Below are positions 31,313 through 41,499 of a stretch of DNA of 64,000 nt, one piece after another. This DNA comes from Paroedura picta (lineage: Eukaryota; Chordata; Lepidosauria; Squamata; Gekkonidae), in the NCBI RefSeq assembly GCF_049243985.1, contig NC_135386.1, positions 5,540,501 to 5,604,500 on the forward strand. The letters run 5' to 3'. Within the stretch, counting starts at the first letter, position 1. Each line of letters opens with the position of its first letter. Position numbers and translations under genes: made by a program. The notes under the pieces were generated by a model, which did not search any database, was not told the DNA's origin, and worked only from the letters and a program-made list of their open reading frames with translations.

Positions 31313-31934
31313 CCTCCAGAGTCACGTCGGAACACATGGCTCTTGCTGAGATTTAGCTTTGTGATGTTCTCATGTCATAGAACCTGATTGGCTATATAGC
31401 ACCATCTTGTCACAGGGTCTCTGACTGGCTGGATCAGGAAGCCAGAAAGAATAAATCTTTTTATTTTTAAATCCACCCAAGCAGAATCTGGGAGGGATAG
31501 GTCAAAATGGAGGAAGAGTAAGTAAAACAGTGCAACAACAACAAAGCAAGTTTAGTGTGTGTGTGGGGGGGGGGGAGAAAATGTTGGGCACCTCAAATGT
31601 CTTTTTTTCTCACTGACTTCACCCATGGAACAGGCCTCGCCAATGCAGGAAATAAACTCCAAAACAGTTGTTCCAGTTCAAAAGAAGCCCATAGCTGCCC
31701 TCTCCCCTCCTCTTCTCATCTAATGTTACTATTAGAGGAAGTAGTCTATTTATACAGCTCAGGAAAAAACAAAACCAGTTTTCCCCACAGTCGGCTGCTC
31801 CTCCGGCTGATTGTTAGAGGGGAAGTTGGAATGCGTTTTAGGATTCACGTGGGAAAAAAAGCATTGGCTGCTCCGTTTCCAGCAGGAGGGCCAATTGCTG
31901 GGCAGAAACGCTTACTGGCCAGAAGGGTGACTTC

Positions 31935-32062
31935 ATACCTGAGCGCTTTCGCACATGCTGGACAATGCTGTTTCAATCCACTTTGACGACTGTTTGCAAG
32001 TGGGTTTTGCCATTCCACAAAGCAAAATCCTGTTGCAAACTGCACTGGAAGTGCCAGGTCCC
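31935..32062. repeat. fold-back MITE (CAATCCACTTT family)
   Basis: TTTCAATCCACTTTGACGAC, TTGCAAGTGGGTTTTGCC and the inverted GCAAAATCCTGTTGCAAAC form a loose palindrome. A relative is at 45205-45300 (TTTCAGTCCACTTTACTGAC). Confidence 0.6.
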
Positions 32063-32419
32063 GACAACACTGAGGGCTCCTCAGTGAGGGAAGGGGCCAG
32101 CATAGCCAGACCACAGGCAGCAGAAGCTGACAAACAAGAGAGGAGTTGCAAACATGCTAAGACTTAGAGCTTGTACAGAGTTACCTCCACCACTATCCCC
32201 AGCCCTGATCCAGCAGATGAAAGCCAACGCCTGCTTCCAGCCCTACACTACAGGATCACCTGCACCACTAGAGAGGCAAAGGTGCAGGCTTAGAGCAGAG
32301 CTGCCGGCTAAAGGGAGAAAGGGAGAAGTGATTGCCTTATGGCTAGATGTCAGCTGCCTGCTGAGACCAATGATGAGTCATTGCAGGATTAATTCTAAAT
32401 TCTAATTCTATCCCCCATG

Positions 32420-32492
32420 TTGCATGTAAACCGCCTGGAGCCTTATGGAATAGCGGTATAGAAATCAAATAATAATAATAAATAAATAAACA
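32420..32492 (+). repeat. LINE 3' tail remnant
   Basis: ACCGCCTGGAGCCTTATGGA, ATAGCGGTATAGAAATCAAA and a (TAA)n tail make an L2/CR1-like terminus; the exact family is uncertain. A related tail is at 59815-59858. Confidence 0.5.
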
Positions 32493-32499
32493 GTATTTA

Positions 32500-33740
32500 A
32501 CTATAAAACCTCTCAAGGGTCACGGTCAAGGTGTGGCAACTCAGGCTGCCTGACAATGTGTTTCCTGGCTCCCACTTGCTTCTTGGGCCTTGGGAATACA
32601 ATTCAGAGTGTCCTGAACAGAACAGAAAACCAAAGCAAGGAACCTCAGATTGTTCCCTCCCAGTTAATGGACTTTTCCGTTCCGAGCAGGAGAGTCATGG
32701 CTGCAGCCACAGACTTCTGTAGGTCTCAGGGCTTGAAAACCTCTCCCTTCGGAAGCCCTCCGTTCCCTTTGGCAGCCCAAACCCAACAGCATCTCCCCTC
32801 CAAAGCACAGAGACAGATCCCCACATCCGTCCATCTCCGTTGTGCATCTCCAGTTCCTAAATGATCTTGCAGTAGGTGATGGGAGACCCTGGAGAGCTGC
32901 TTCCAGCCTGTGTAGGCAGGACTGGCATTGATGGGGCCAGAAAGGTCGGATCCAGTCACTTCATGAGGCCCCCCTTCTCCAGACCACTACTCTGGAACAG
33001 AAGTGGGAAAATGCAGTCAAGCAGCAATTGACAGTTTGGGTGCAGCCGGGAGACCGCTTGGAGAAACAAACTGGGTGTGCAAGATAATTGGGTTGCGGAT
33101 GCTGTCCCCGCTCATTCCAGCGACGGTGCAGCTGTTCCCCCCCCCCCAGCCCCTCCCTACATTGTGATTTCTGAGAGGCTCTTCCAATGCCCTGGCATCC
33201 CCCCAAGAGCGGCCGCAACAGGAAGGGCAGCAGGCCGTGGGAACAGAGCCTGGGAGAAGGCTCCCTGCAGCGACCAGCAACTTCCTTCGCCACCCCCTTG
33301 TCCCCGAGCCCCACACCACACGGAAACGGGAGACAATACGGCCAGGGCGAGGCAAGCTCTGGGGGACCCAAGGAGGCTTGAACAAACACATGCGGAACAC
33401 CTTCACTTTTCCATCTGCACACAGGCTCGCCAAGGGCTCTCGTGCGCTTGAATGAAATGGGCTGAATGTTTTTGCAGCATCCCAGGGTCACCACCAGCAT
33501 GCAGTCAGGAGGGGCGGGTGCTGAGGCCCAGGGATCCCAGTGGGGCCAACCACTGTCACTCCACCAACCTGCTCATTGGACAGCGCTCTATGGCCCCTGC
33601 TCCCAGCGGCTCTTGTTGGGGAAGGGGCTAGAGGCAGTGCAGCTGGCTGTGAGCGTAGGCCAGAGAGAGGCAGGCTGTAGCCCCATATGTACCCTGCTCC
33701 ACCAAACAGCTTTGGAAAACGAGAAGGTGGGGAAAAAACT
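32500..33740. other. intergenic, unique stretch
   Basis: I recognise no repeat or exon. The open frames at 32961-33500 and 33017-33433 (minus) have no family resemblance and no consistent splice signals. Confidence 0.35.
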
Positions 33741-33744
33741 ACAG

Positions 33745-33965
33745 ACTACCCGAGGGAGTCTGAAAGTGGCTGACGACTGATTTATCTTCCTCTCCCCCCA
33801 ACAGGCCCCCTGTGAGAGAGAGCTCTAAGAGAACTAGCATTGGCCCCAAGGGTCTCATGTGTCTCAAAGCAACTGACCATCGTCTTCCCTTCCTCGCCCC
33901 ACAACAGACACCCTTATGAGGTAGGTGAGGCTGAGAGAACGGTGACTGGCCGCAGTCACCCGGCC
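33745..33965 (-). repeat. worn tRNA-derived SINE pieces
   Basis: Two minus-strand fragments (TTCCTCTCCCCCCAACAGGC and CTTCCTCGCCCCACAACAGA with GGTGAGGCTGAGAGAA) belong to the CTT-tail family. Confidence 0.6.
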
Positions 33966-34139
33966 AGTTGGACCACCCCGGGGGCTCAGGGCATTTTACA
34001 TAATAACACAAGAACAATACATGGAACAGTCTTATAAAACATTTGGGTAACAGTGCAATTAATAACTGATAATTGTAACATATAACATTATAATTGTATA
34101 ACCAATAAACAATACAACGTTGCAACATACTAACAGGTC

Positions 34140-34290
34140 CAGGGTGTATAGGTGGTGTTCTGAGGGGGGCGGGGAGCAGGGGCCCTTTGGTTGCTGTTGG
34201 TTATATATATCTGGTCTCAACGAATGCCTGGCGGAAGAGCTCCTCCTTGCAGGCCCTGCGGAACTGTTTGAGCTCCGTCAGGAAAGATTT
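34140..34290. repeat. LINE-like dispersed repeat
   Basis: AATGCCTGGCGGAAGAGCTC and GCAGGCCCTGCGGAACTGTT, with AGCTCCGTCAGG, are phrases common in lizard L2/CR1-like elements. The related piece at 45815-45965 carries GCAGGGCCCTGATCTCACC. Confidence 0.5.
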
Positions 34291-34539
34291 TAGGAAAGAT
34301 GTTGGTTCAGAACAGGTTGTACTTCATCCATCTCTCCCTCACACACACATGCTGATCTGTGGGACCTAAAGACAGCAGATGTACTGAACAAACTTGAGGG
34401 CTGGTTGTGAATAGCCAAAATAAATTCACAAGAAAACAGTCATGCATGTGCCGTCTGCCAGTAGGGGGCAGCACATGTCTGCAAGAATCATCCTTAGCCG
34501 GCACAGGGGAAGGAACAGGCTTATGAAAAAAGAGAGGAC

Positions 34540-34865
34540 ACTCAAAGGGGCTTCAAGTCACCTTCCCTTCCACTTCCCATAACAGACACCCTGTGAGAGA
34601 GGTGAGGCTGAGAGAGCTCTGAGGGAACTGACTGGCCCAAAGTCACCCAGACTCAAAGCAGCTCACAATCGCCTTCCCTTCCTCTCCCCTGTGAGGCAGG
34701 GGAGGCTGAGAGAGCTCTGAGAAGACTGTGACTGGCCCAAGGTCACCCATCTGGCCTTATGTGTCTCAAAGCAGCTCACAGTCCCCTTCCTTTCCTCTCC
34801 CCATAAGTGAGGAGAGGCTGAGAGAGCTTGAGAGAACTGTGACTGTGCCACAGTTCGACCACCCC
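34540..34865 (-). repeat. three tandem SINE 3' pieces
   Basis: Three minus-strand partial copies of the CTT-tail family follow each other. Each contains CCTTCC..CTCCCC and GAGGCTGAGAGAGCT, and the first two end in an AAGGTCACCC-type motif. They are too worn to order. Confidence 0.6.
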
Positions 34866-35317
34866 TGGTCTAGATTCCAACCGATGGCGAGAGTTATTTG
34901 CAGTTCAAGCCATCTGAATGCAAACAACGAGGATTGTTCAGAATGCCTAGCTGAAGTGCTAGGGTTGCTTCCTTAGCTCCATGCTTCAGTTAACTTATGT
35001 TGGAACCATCCCTGTTACCAAGGGCCAGTGCTGATGACTGGAGGACAAAGATGTCTGTCATATCCTGGTTGCAAATCAGAATAACCAGCCGCCAACTGTG
35101 AGCCCGCTGCAAACCAAAGATGAAGAACAAGAGGAGCTGGGTTTTTTTATACCGCCAAAGGAGTGCCTAAGCGGCTTGCAAACACCTTTCCTCTTCCTCT
35201 CCAGCAGGGGGCAGCAGGGGGTCTATCCAGATGCCAGACAGTCGAGGTGACAGATCGTGGCACAATAAATTTTCTAGCCTTTAAGGTGCCCCAAGATTCT
35301 AGGTTGTCTTGATTACA

Positions 35318-35505
35318 ACAGGCGGTGGCTCAGTGGAAGAACGGCTGCTTTGCATGCAGAAGGTACCAGGTTCGATCCCCGTCATCTCCAGGTAGAAAAG
35401 AACTGGGAATAGATGCTGTGAAAGGCGGCAGGGCAAGGCACTGAAGAGCTGGTGCCAGTCTGAATAGACAAAATGGATCTGATGCAGGATAAGGCACGTT
35501 TATGC
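35318..35505 (+). repeat. tRNA-derived SINE
   Basis: GGCGGTGGCTCAGTGGAAGA, GCATGCAGAAGGTACCAGGT and TCGATCCCC are A and B boxes. The body continues through CCAGTCTGAATAGACAAAAT to GGATAAGGCACGTTTATGC. It is close to full length. Confidence 0.85.
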
Positions 35506-35526
35506 AATCATTATGTTACACTGGAA

Positions 35527-35655
35527 AGGGGCTGTAGCTTAGTGGAAGAGCCCCTGCCTGGCGTGTAGAAGGTCCCTGGTTCAATCCCTGCCTCTCCACC
35601 TGGGCAGAAGAGGCTGTGCAAGACCTAAGCCTAAGACCCTGCCGGAGCTGCTACC
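35527..35655 (+). repeat. tRNA-derived SINE, 5' part
   Basis: GGCTGTAGCTTAGTGGAAGA, GGCGTGTAGAAGGTCCCTGG and TTCAATCCCTG are present. It lies directly behind the previous copy, in the same orientation. Confidence 0.8.
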
Positions 35656-35659
35656 CGCC

Positions 35660-36950
35660 TGATTTGGTATAAAGAACTTTGTGTGTACATGTAGAAGCTT
35701 CTGGGACCTTTAGGTACACAACCTCAACATGTCTGCAGGTGTCTTGTAGCACAGAATGGTGTGTGGGCACCAAATGGGCTCAAACAGGACTAATTCTGCA
35801 TAGGACTGTTGCGTGCTTTTGGGTGGTCTGTGTGATTGGGTCAGGGAAGATATGGGTTACAGCACAGTCGATTCCATCTCCGGCTTCATGTTTGCGTTGT
35901 GTGCCAGAAAGAAAGCATGGGGAATGGAAACACCCTGTGGTGTAATTTTTGGGAGCCAGCGGTGTGTGTGTGTGTGTGTGCGTGTAGGAAGCAGCATCGT
36001 GTTGTTTTGGGAAAGTCCTAGGCACTCAAACTCAACTTTTGAGAATTCATTTTGGTGGAAGGGAACCCTGTTTTGACTTAGGAGACGATGCTCCAAAACT
36101 TAGTAGAAATTCTGCAGATCCCCATGAAAATTCCTATGCAAACCCAGGAGGAGGTGCTATACCAGTTGGGTTTCTGCCTGCCACACACCTGTAAAGTCTC
36201 AGGGCTTTCTCTTCATGACCATCCTAGCGGTTAATCTCTCCCTAGAATGTAAGGAATTCTTAAGGAGAAAAGAATGTTTTGCTGGCTGGGAGTGCTAGCA
36301 ACCGAGGTTAAACTTTACTTTTTATATTGGGAATAGCAGTTGGGCTGTGATCTCCATGTTATTCATTAACGTGCTCTGTCGTGTACTCAGAACACTAAGG
36401 GCTGCGCACCGGTGAACTGCGCAAAGTTCCCATGCACTTCAAAGTTCAGGAGTCGCCAAGCACATGGGAGAGGTTTGGAAGTGCTGCAGAGGTGGGCACA
36501 ATGGAGGGAAAGGTTCAGATTGTATTTTTAATGCCTGGAGCCAGTTCTGAGGCCAGCAGGCGCTAGAGGGGAGCAGGCCTGGGGAAGAGAGAGGCCTGTG
36601 CCTTTAACAGCCACCAGCTGGAGAAAATTCCCGGCTCTGGGCAGGCAGCTCTCGCTCCGAGGCGGCTGAGAGCAGGGGCGAAGTGCTTTGCGGGCTCGGG
36701 ATGCTGATGGGCTGTGATGGCTGCAGCCAGGCGTGCAGGTGGCTTGCACTCTGCCGCTGCGGGTGGGGGCGGGGAGAGGAGCCTGCAAAAGGATGGGGGG
36801 AGTGGAAGATGCCACATCTGCAGCAGACGGGGGAGTGGGGGGGATCAGTCCTGCAGGCACCTGCCAAAAGCCCCGTCCCCTGCCCGCTAGCAAGGGCCGA
36901 CTGGCAACGGGCTCCATCTTTGGCTCCGTAGGTTTCCTCGGGGCCAGGGG
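35660..36950. other. intergenic, no recognised gene
   Basis: A short (GT)n tract lies at 35962-35983. The segment 36540-36950 is GC-rich and open in several frames, but it matches no family and shows no splice-bounded codon pattern. Confidence 0.35.
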
Positions 36951-36954
36951 GTGG

Positions 36955-37365
36955 TGCCAACTTCCAGGTGGGGACTGGGGACCTCCTGGAATCACAAGTT
37001 TGGTAATTAATTCCAGGTTTGGGAATGCCTGGAGGTTTGACAGCAGCACCCAGGAAGAGCTGTGTTTAGAGAGGGGAGGGAAGTCGGCAGGGTGCGATGC
37101 CGGGCAGCCCCCCTTCCACAGCAACAGCTTCCTCTGGGAGAACTGGGACAACCATTTTAAATAAACAATTAATGTTGTTTGGAGACCAGTTGTTGTACTG
37201 GGGGATTTCCAGCCCCCACCTGGAGGCTGCCAATCCAATGGAATTACGCTGGTCTCCAGGTGACACTGGTCCTTTCTGCTGGAAAGAATGGCAGCTCTTT
37301 AGAGTCGTGTCCATGGTATTAGACCCTTGCCATCCCAAATCACCCCCTCAAATCTCTGGGTAACA
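36955..37365. repeat. GTTGCCAAC-type MITE remains, two copies
   Basis: GCCAACTTCCAGGTGGGGAC (36956) and, inverted, CCCCCACCTGGAGGCTGCCA (37212) with TGGTCTCCAGGTGACACTGG, are two facing copies. Further phrases recur at 37640-37690. Confidence 0.6.
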
Positions 37366-37367
37366 GA

Positions 37368-37572
37368 TCTGGTCTCAAAGCAGCTTACAACTGCCTTCCC
37401 TTCTTCTCCCCACAATAGACAACCTGGGAGGCAGGTGAGGCTGAGAGAGCTCTGAGAGAACTGAAACTGGCTCAAGGCTACCCAGCTAGCTGCATGTAGA
37501 GCAGAAGTGAGGCATCAAACCCAGTTCTCCAGATTAGAGGCCTCCGCTCTTATCTACACCACGCTGGGTGGA
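37368..37572 (-). repeat. tRNA-derived SINE (CTT-tail family), worn
   Basis: On the minus strand this holds the body and head of the family (AACTGGGTTTGATGCC, CTACATGCAGC) but no clean tail. Confidence 0.7.
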
Positions 37573-37694
37573 GCCGGGGGGGGGGGGATGGTGGAATTTG
37601 GGGCGGGACCTCAGAAAGGTGAGATGCCTGGCAGTCCCCCACCCAAGCAGCCATTTTCTCCAGGGGAACTGATCACTGCCATCTGGAGACGAAG

Positions 37695-37785
37695 GGTGCT
37701 TGCACTCGAAAGCTCACGCCTTGAATAAATCTTTGTTGGTCTTAAAGGTGCTACTGGACTCTGATTTTATCTGGAGACCAGTTAT
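37695..37785 (+). repeat. GACCAACA-type repeat fragment
   Basis: TCGAAAGCTCACGCCTTGAA then TAAATCTTTGTTGGTCTTAA and AGGTGCTACTGGACTCTGAT are present. The same family occurs at 21545, 47580, 52945 and 54540. Confidence 0.75.
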
Positions 37786-37789
37786 TCTC

Positions 37790-38480
37790 CCAGGGGTTCT
37801 CCGGCTACCCCCCTCCCTCAAGGGGCCAGCAGCCAAAGAGGAGACCTGTTGGTGAAAGAGCCTCCCTTTTCTCCCACCCCCCCTTTCTGCCAAGCCCTCA
37901 AAGGACACCCTGATACCCCTCCAGCAAAGCTACCCAGAAGCGACACCCTCCCTCCCTCCCCCGCCTGTGCTTCTGAGCCTTAAGACACAGGAGTCCCCCC
38001 CCCACCAGATAACCACCCCCACCCCCCAGAAGAAGCAGTGGGGGGGGAGGGCGGAGACCCCTAATACCGCACTGTTGAGTGATGGCCTCTCCCTCTCTCT
38101 CACAAACACACACACACAATCCAGTGACCATCGAGGAAGGTGACAGAAAGCAGGCTCTGCTACCCCCGTGGCAGGCCAGGCCTTTTATGGAAGCAAGGAG
38201 GGCCCTGGCAAGAGCCCTTATCTGTCCCCTGCAGGCACGGGCCCCTCGGCCTTCCGCTGCAGCAAGATAGCCGTGCCCTTGGCATGCCCCTTCCGTTTTG
38301 CCCACTGCAAGCCTGCGATGGCGAAGAAACAGACCCTCGGTGGTTCTCAGAAGCAGCAGGAGGGAGAGCTTGGTCATGGTTCTCAAACAGGGTTGCCTGG
38401 AGGGGTAAGGGGGGTCAGAGCCAGGTTGGGGGGCATCCTAGAGATTTGGAGATGGAGCTTGGGGAGGCCAGGATCCTCCG
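37790..38480. other. intergenic, no recognised gene
   Basis: This is GC-rich sequence with C-runs and a (CA)n at 38105-38119. The overlapping open frames at 37898-38584 have no family resemblance. Confidence 0.35.
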
Positions 38481-38924
38481 TGGGGAGCAATGTTATAGCG
38501 TCCAACCCCCAAAGCATCCGCTTCCCACAAGAGACACCCTGTGAGGTAGGTGAGGCTGAGAGAACTCTGACAGAACTGCTCTGAGTACAGCTCTAACAGG
38601 ACTGCGACTATGCCAGTGACGGATGCCAATCCCTCTCCGTAAGCCTCGTTACCACAAGCACACACACACACCCCGACACGTTTGTGGAACAATGACCACT
38701 GAGTGTACCTCCCACTCTGAAGAGAATGAGAAATAAGGACGGGAGAAGGATGCAGTGGCCAGCCGGTAGGTTCTGGCCAGATGCCTGAAGAAACAGAGCC
38801 AAGTGTCCTCTTTCGCCCCCAAGATTCACACAGGAACACCATCTTCATCTAACTTTTGTCTTTAATTTTTATCGAAGGTCAATCTTGTCTACTCAAACTG
38901 GCTTGTTGGGATTTCAGGTCTATT

Positions 38925-39014
38925 TCCCCGATCCTTTAAACTGGAGATGCCGGGGATTGAACCGGGAACTTTCTGCATGCCAAGCAAGTGCTCTTCCACT
39001 GAGCCAGGGTCTCA
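38925..39014 (-). repeat. tRNA-derived SINE, 5' part, minus orientation
   Basis: Reverse-complement phrases are GGGGATTGAACCGGGAACTT (B box), TCTGCATGCCAAGCAAGTGC and TCTTCCACTGAGCCAGGGTC (A box). Confidence 0.82.
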
Positions 39015-39284
39015 GGTCAAGGTCTCTCTCATCACCGACTGCTGGTCCTTTTAATTGGGAGGTCACAGGTTAATTGGCAGGGAAGTAGCTTTCATGAGCC
39101 TCTGCTCGCTTCAGAGCAGCTAAAATTTCACATTTCACAGCTAGGATGTGAGTCCATCTGTCCTTATATCTTGAGGAATGGAGTGATTTCATATACAAGG
39201 ACAGACAGACTCCCATTCTAGCTGCATCAGAAGTGAGCAGTGACTCCCACAAGCTCCTCCCCGCCACAAATTCTATTAATCTCA

Positions 39285-39420
39285 AGGGTGCTCCCGGACT
39301 CTTGCTCTCTTCATATCTGGAGAAGTGAGTTCTGACTCACAATAACTCCTCCCCTGCCACCAATTCTGTTAGTCTTTAAGGTGCTCCTGGACAAACACGG
39401 CCATCGCTATCTATTGAGCC
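39285..39420 (+). repeat. GACCAACA-type repeat, two tandem pieces
   Basis: TTCTATTAATCTCAAGGGTG with CTCCCGGACTCTTGCTCTC, and TTCTGTTAGTCTTTAAGGTG with CTCCTGGACAAACACGGCCA, are successive worn copies. Confidence 0.65.
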
Positions 39421-39424
39421 ATTG

Positions 39425-39885
39425 TTAGTAATATCCTGCCCTAATTGTATGCAGACCTCCCGCAACCCTCTCTGTAAAACAGATTGCAGCCCACTTCTGC
39501 ACTCACCGGCTGTTCAGATCTGTCTTACGCAAAAGGGGCATGCAGCTGATCCTACTTATCTATTGTTCAGGCTTATGCGCTAAAATATAATTTGTGCCTT
39601 TAAGGTGTCTGCATGAATGAAGCATCGTAGGCGACTTCAACCTGCAATCCCCGTTTACAACTTTAAATAGAAAGCAAGCAGGCAGCCCTATGTAAACAGT
39701 GCAGGTAGAGCTCAGTTTCTTAAAGCATAAGTTTGTATAACAATTTAAAGGGACAGTCCATTAATAGAATATTGTGTTGTTGAGAATTGTGTGAACTTTG
39801 GTACTCTCCAAATAGGAGGCTCTTTCAGTAAGCTGTTTATTGAGCCTGCACAGATTCATTTCTTTACTTGTTACATCCCGTGTAC
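39425..39885. other. intergenic, unique stretch
   Basis: AT-rich sequence without a recognised repeat or exon. Confidence 0.35.
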
Positions 39886-39889
39886 TCCT

Positions 39890-40210
39890 TTCACTGACCA
39901 GGATGTGAGGCAGGAGGCTGGACTAGCTGGCCCCCTGGTCTGATCCAGCAGGGCTCTTTGTATGTTCTTAGGAAGGCCTTGGCCTCTCTGCCCTGTTGTT
40001 GGCCCTCCAGAGGAACTGGCTGGCCCCTGTGTGAGACAGGAGGCTTGTCTAGATGGACCACTGGTTTGTTCCAACAGGGCTCTTCTGATGTTTAGGAAGG
40101 CCTTGGCCTCTGTGCTTTGTTGCTGGCCCTCCAGAGTACTTGGTTGACCACTGTGTGAGACAGGATCATGGACTGAACGGACCACTGGTCTGATCCACAA
40201 ACGGGCCAGC
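39890..40210 (-). repeat. CR1-like segment in three tandem copies
   Basis: Reverse-complement units of ~115 bases contain TGGTCTGATCCAGCAGGGCT, CTTAGGAAGGCCTTGGCCTC and CCCTCCAGAGGAACTGGCTG, repeating at about 39930, 40040 and 40160. This is the same sequence as at 1433-1665. Confidence 0.7.
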
Positions 40211-40814
40211 ATCACCATGCCCCGTTTTGTGGAAGTGTCTTGGACTCTTCCATACTTCCAAAATAGCATATGCCTCCAGGACTCGCATGTGTGCGCACGC
40301 ATAGACCAGCACATCCCCTGCACTCCTTTTGTGTGTCAGCCCTCAAGTGCCAAGATTGTTCCACAGTCTTGACAATGAAATATTTAGAGTAATGTAGAGC
40401 GATTTCATGTCCTAAGCAGAGGGAGATGATGAATATTTCACAAAGCTGTGCATCGCCACAGATTCTGCCCGGCGATGCGAAGGCTTCTCGGAGGGCAATC
40501 TGAACAGTCGTGCAAATGCTTCCTCTCTCTTCTTGCTTCCTCTCTCTCCCGTTTAATTATGGGATATCTTTTTGGGGTATGGGGGGTGGAGTCCCTGCAT
40601 GGTGTGACTCCCAGATGCTTGTTGGGGCACACAAAACCACCACTATCTCACTCCTGAAGCTAACTCCTCGATTTTTTAAATTTTAAAACTTGATCAGGTG
40701 GGTTCCTCAGCCAATTCTGGGCTCCTTGGTCACTTTGAAGAAGATAATGCAAGAGAAAATTGTTTTGGCGTAGCTCCTCTCACCAGCATGAAAGAGCCTT
40801 TTCTTCATAGGGAA

Positions 40815-40970
40815 GGTGTTCCGTCCTCCGAGTCATTTTAGTTGCCCTTTTCCACATCTTCCCAGAGCTAGCATATCTTTTTTGGGGGGGTACAATGACT
40901 CAAACTAGGCACAGTGTTCGAAATGGTGCTGCGGCATAGATTTATATTAGGAGCATTATGACACACCAGC
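40815..40970 (-). repeat. CR1-like LINE fragment
   Basis: TTAGTTGCCCTTTTCCACAT, CCAGAGCTAGCATATCTTTT and AAATGGTGCTGCGGCATAGA are worn reverse-complement phrases of a distal CR1/L3-like region. Confidence 0.5.
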
Positions 40971-41235
40971 TTGGTGTGGTGCTTAAGAGCGAAGGCTTCT
41001 AATCTGGTGAGCCAGGTTTGATTCCCTGCTCCTCCACAAGCAGCCAGCTGGGTGACCTTGGGCTAGTCTTGGTTCTGATAATGTTGTTCTGACTGAGCAG
41101 TAATCTCAGGGCTCTCTCAGCCTCACCCCCCTCACAGGGTGTCTGCTGTGGGGAGAGGAAAGGGAAGGGGATTGTAAGCCGCTTTGAGACTCCTTCGGGT
41201 AGAGAAAAGCGGCATATAAGAATCAACTTTTCTTC
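40971..41235 (+). repeat. tRNA-derived SINE (CTT-tail family), full length
   Basis: CAGCTTGGTGTGGTGCTTAA head, GGTTTGATTCCCTGCTCCTC box and the GAAAAGCGGCATATAAGAAT 3' part are present. Confidence 0.85.
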
Positions 41236-41490
41236 AGTAATCTCAGGGCTTTCTCAGCCTCACCTCCCTCACAGGGTGTCTGATGAAAGGGAAGGGGATT
41301 GTAAGCCGCCTTGAGACTCCTTCAGGTAGAGAAAAGCGGGATATAAAAACCAACTCCTGCTTGTCATAGTGCTAGACCCTGGTGTATAGGGCGTTTTGGA
41401 GGCTGAGAGAGGAAGGGAAGGCAATTGTAAGCCACTTTGAGACGCTTTTGGGTAGTGAAAAGCAAGATATAAAAAACAGCTTTTGGAGGA
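41236..41490 (+). repeat. two further SINE 3' ends in tandem
   Basis: 41236-41370 repeats the 3' ~135 bases of the preceding SINE (from AGTAATCTCAGGGCTTTCTC to AAACCAACTCC). 41395-41490 is a shorter third tail (GGCAATTGTAAGCCACTTTG). Confidence 0.75.
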
Positions 41491-41499
41491 GGCAATTTT

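Noticed and set aside
35318-35400. functional tRNA gene
   Set aside because: A and B boxes are visible but the acceptor stem and anticodon arm do not pair and a SINE body follows.
36528-37238. 236-residue minus-strand open frame
   Set aside because: It runs through MITE remains and a GC-rich spacer and shows no domain or splice signal.
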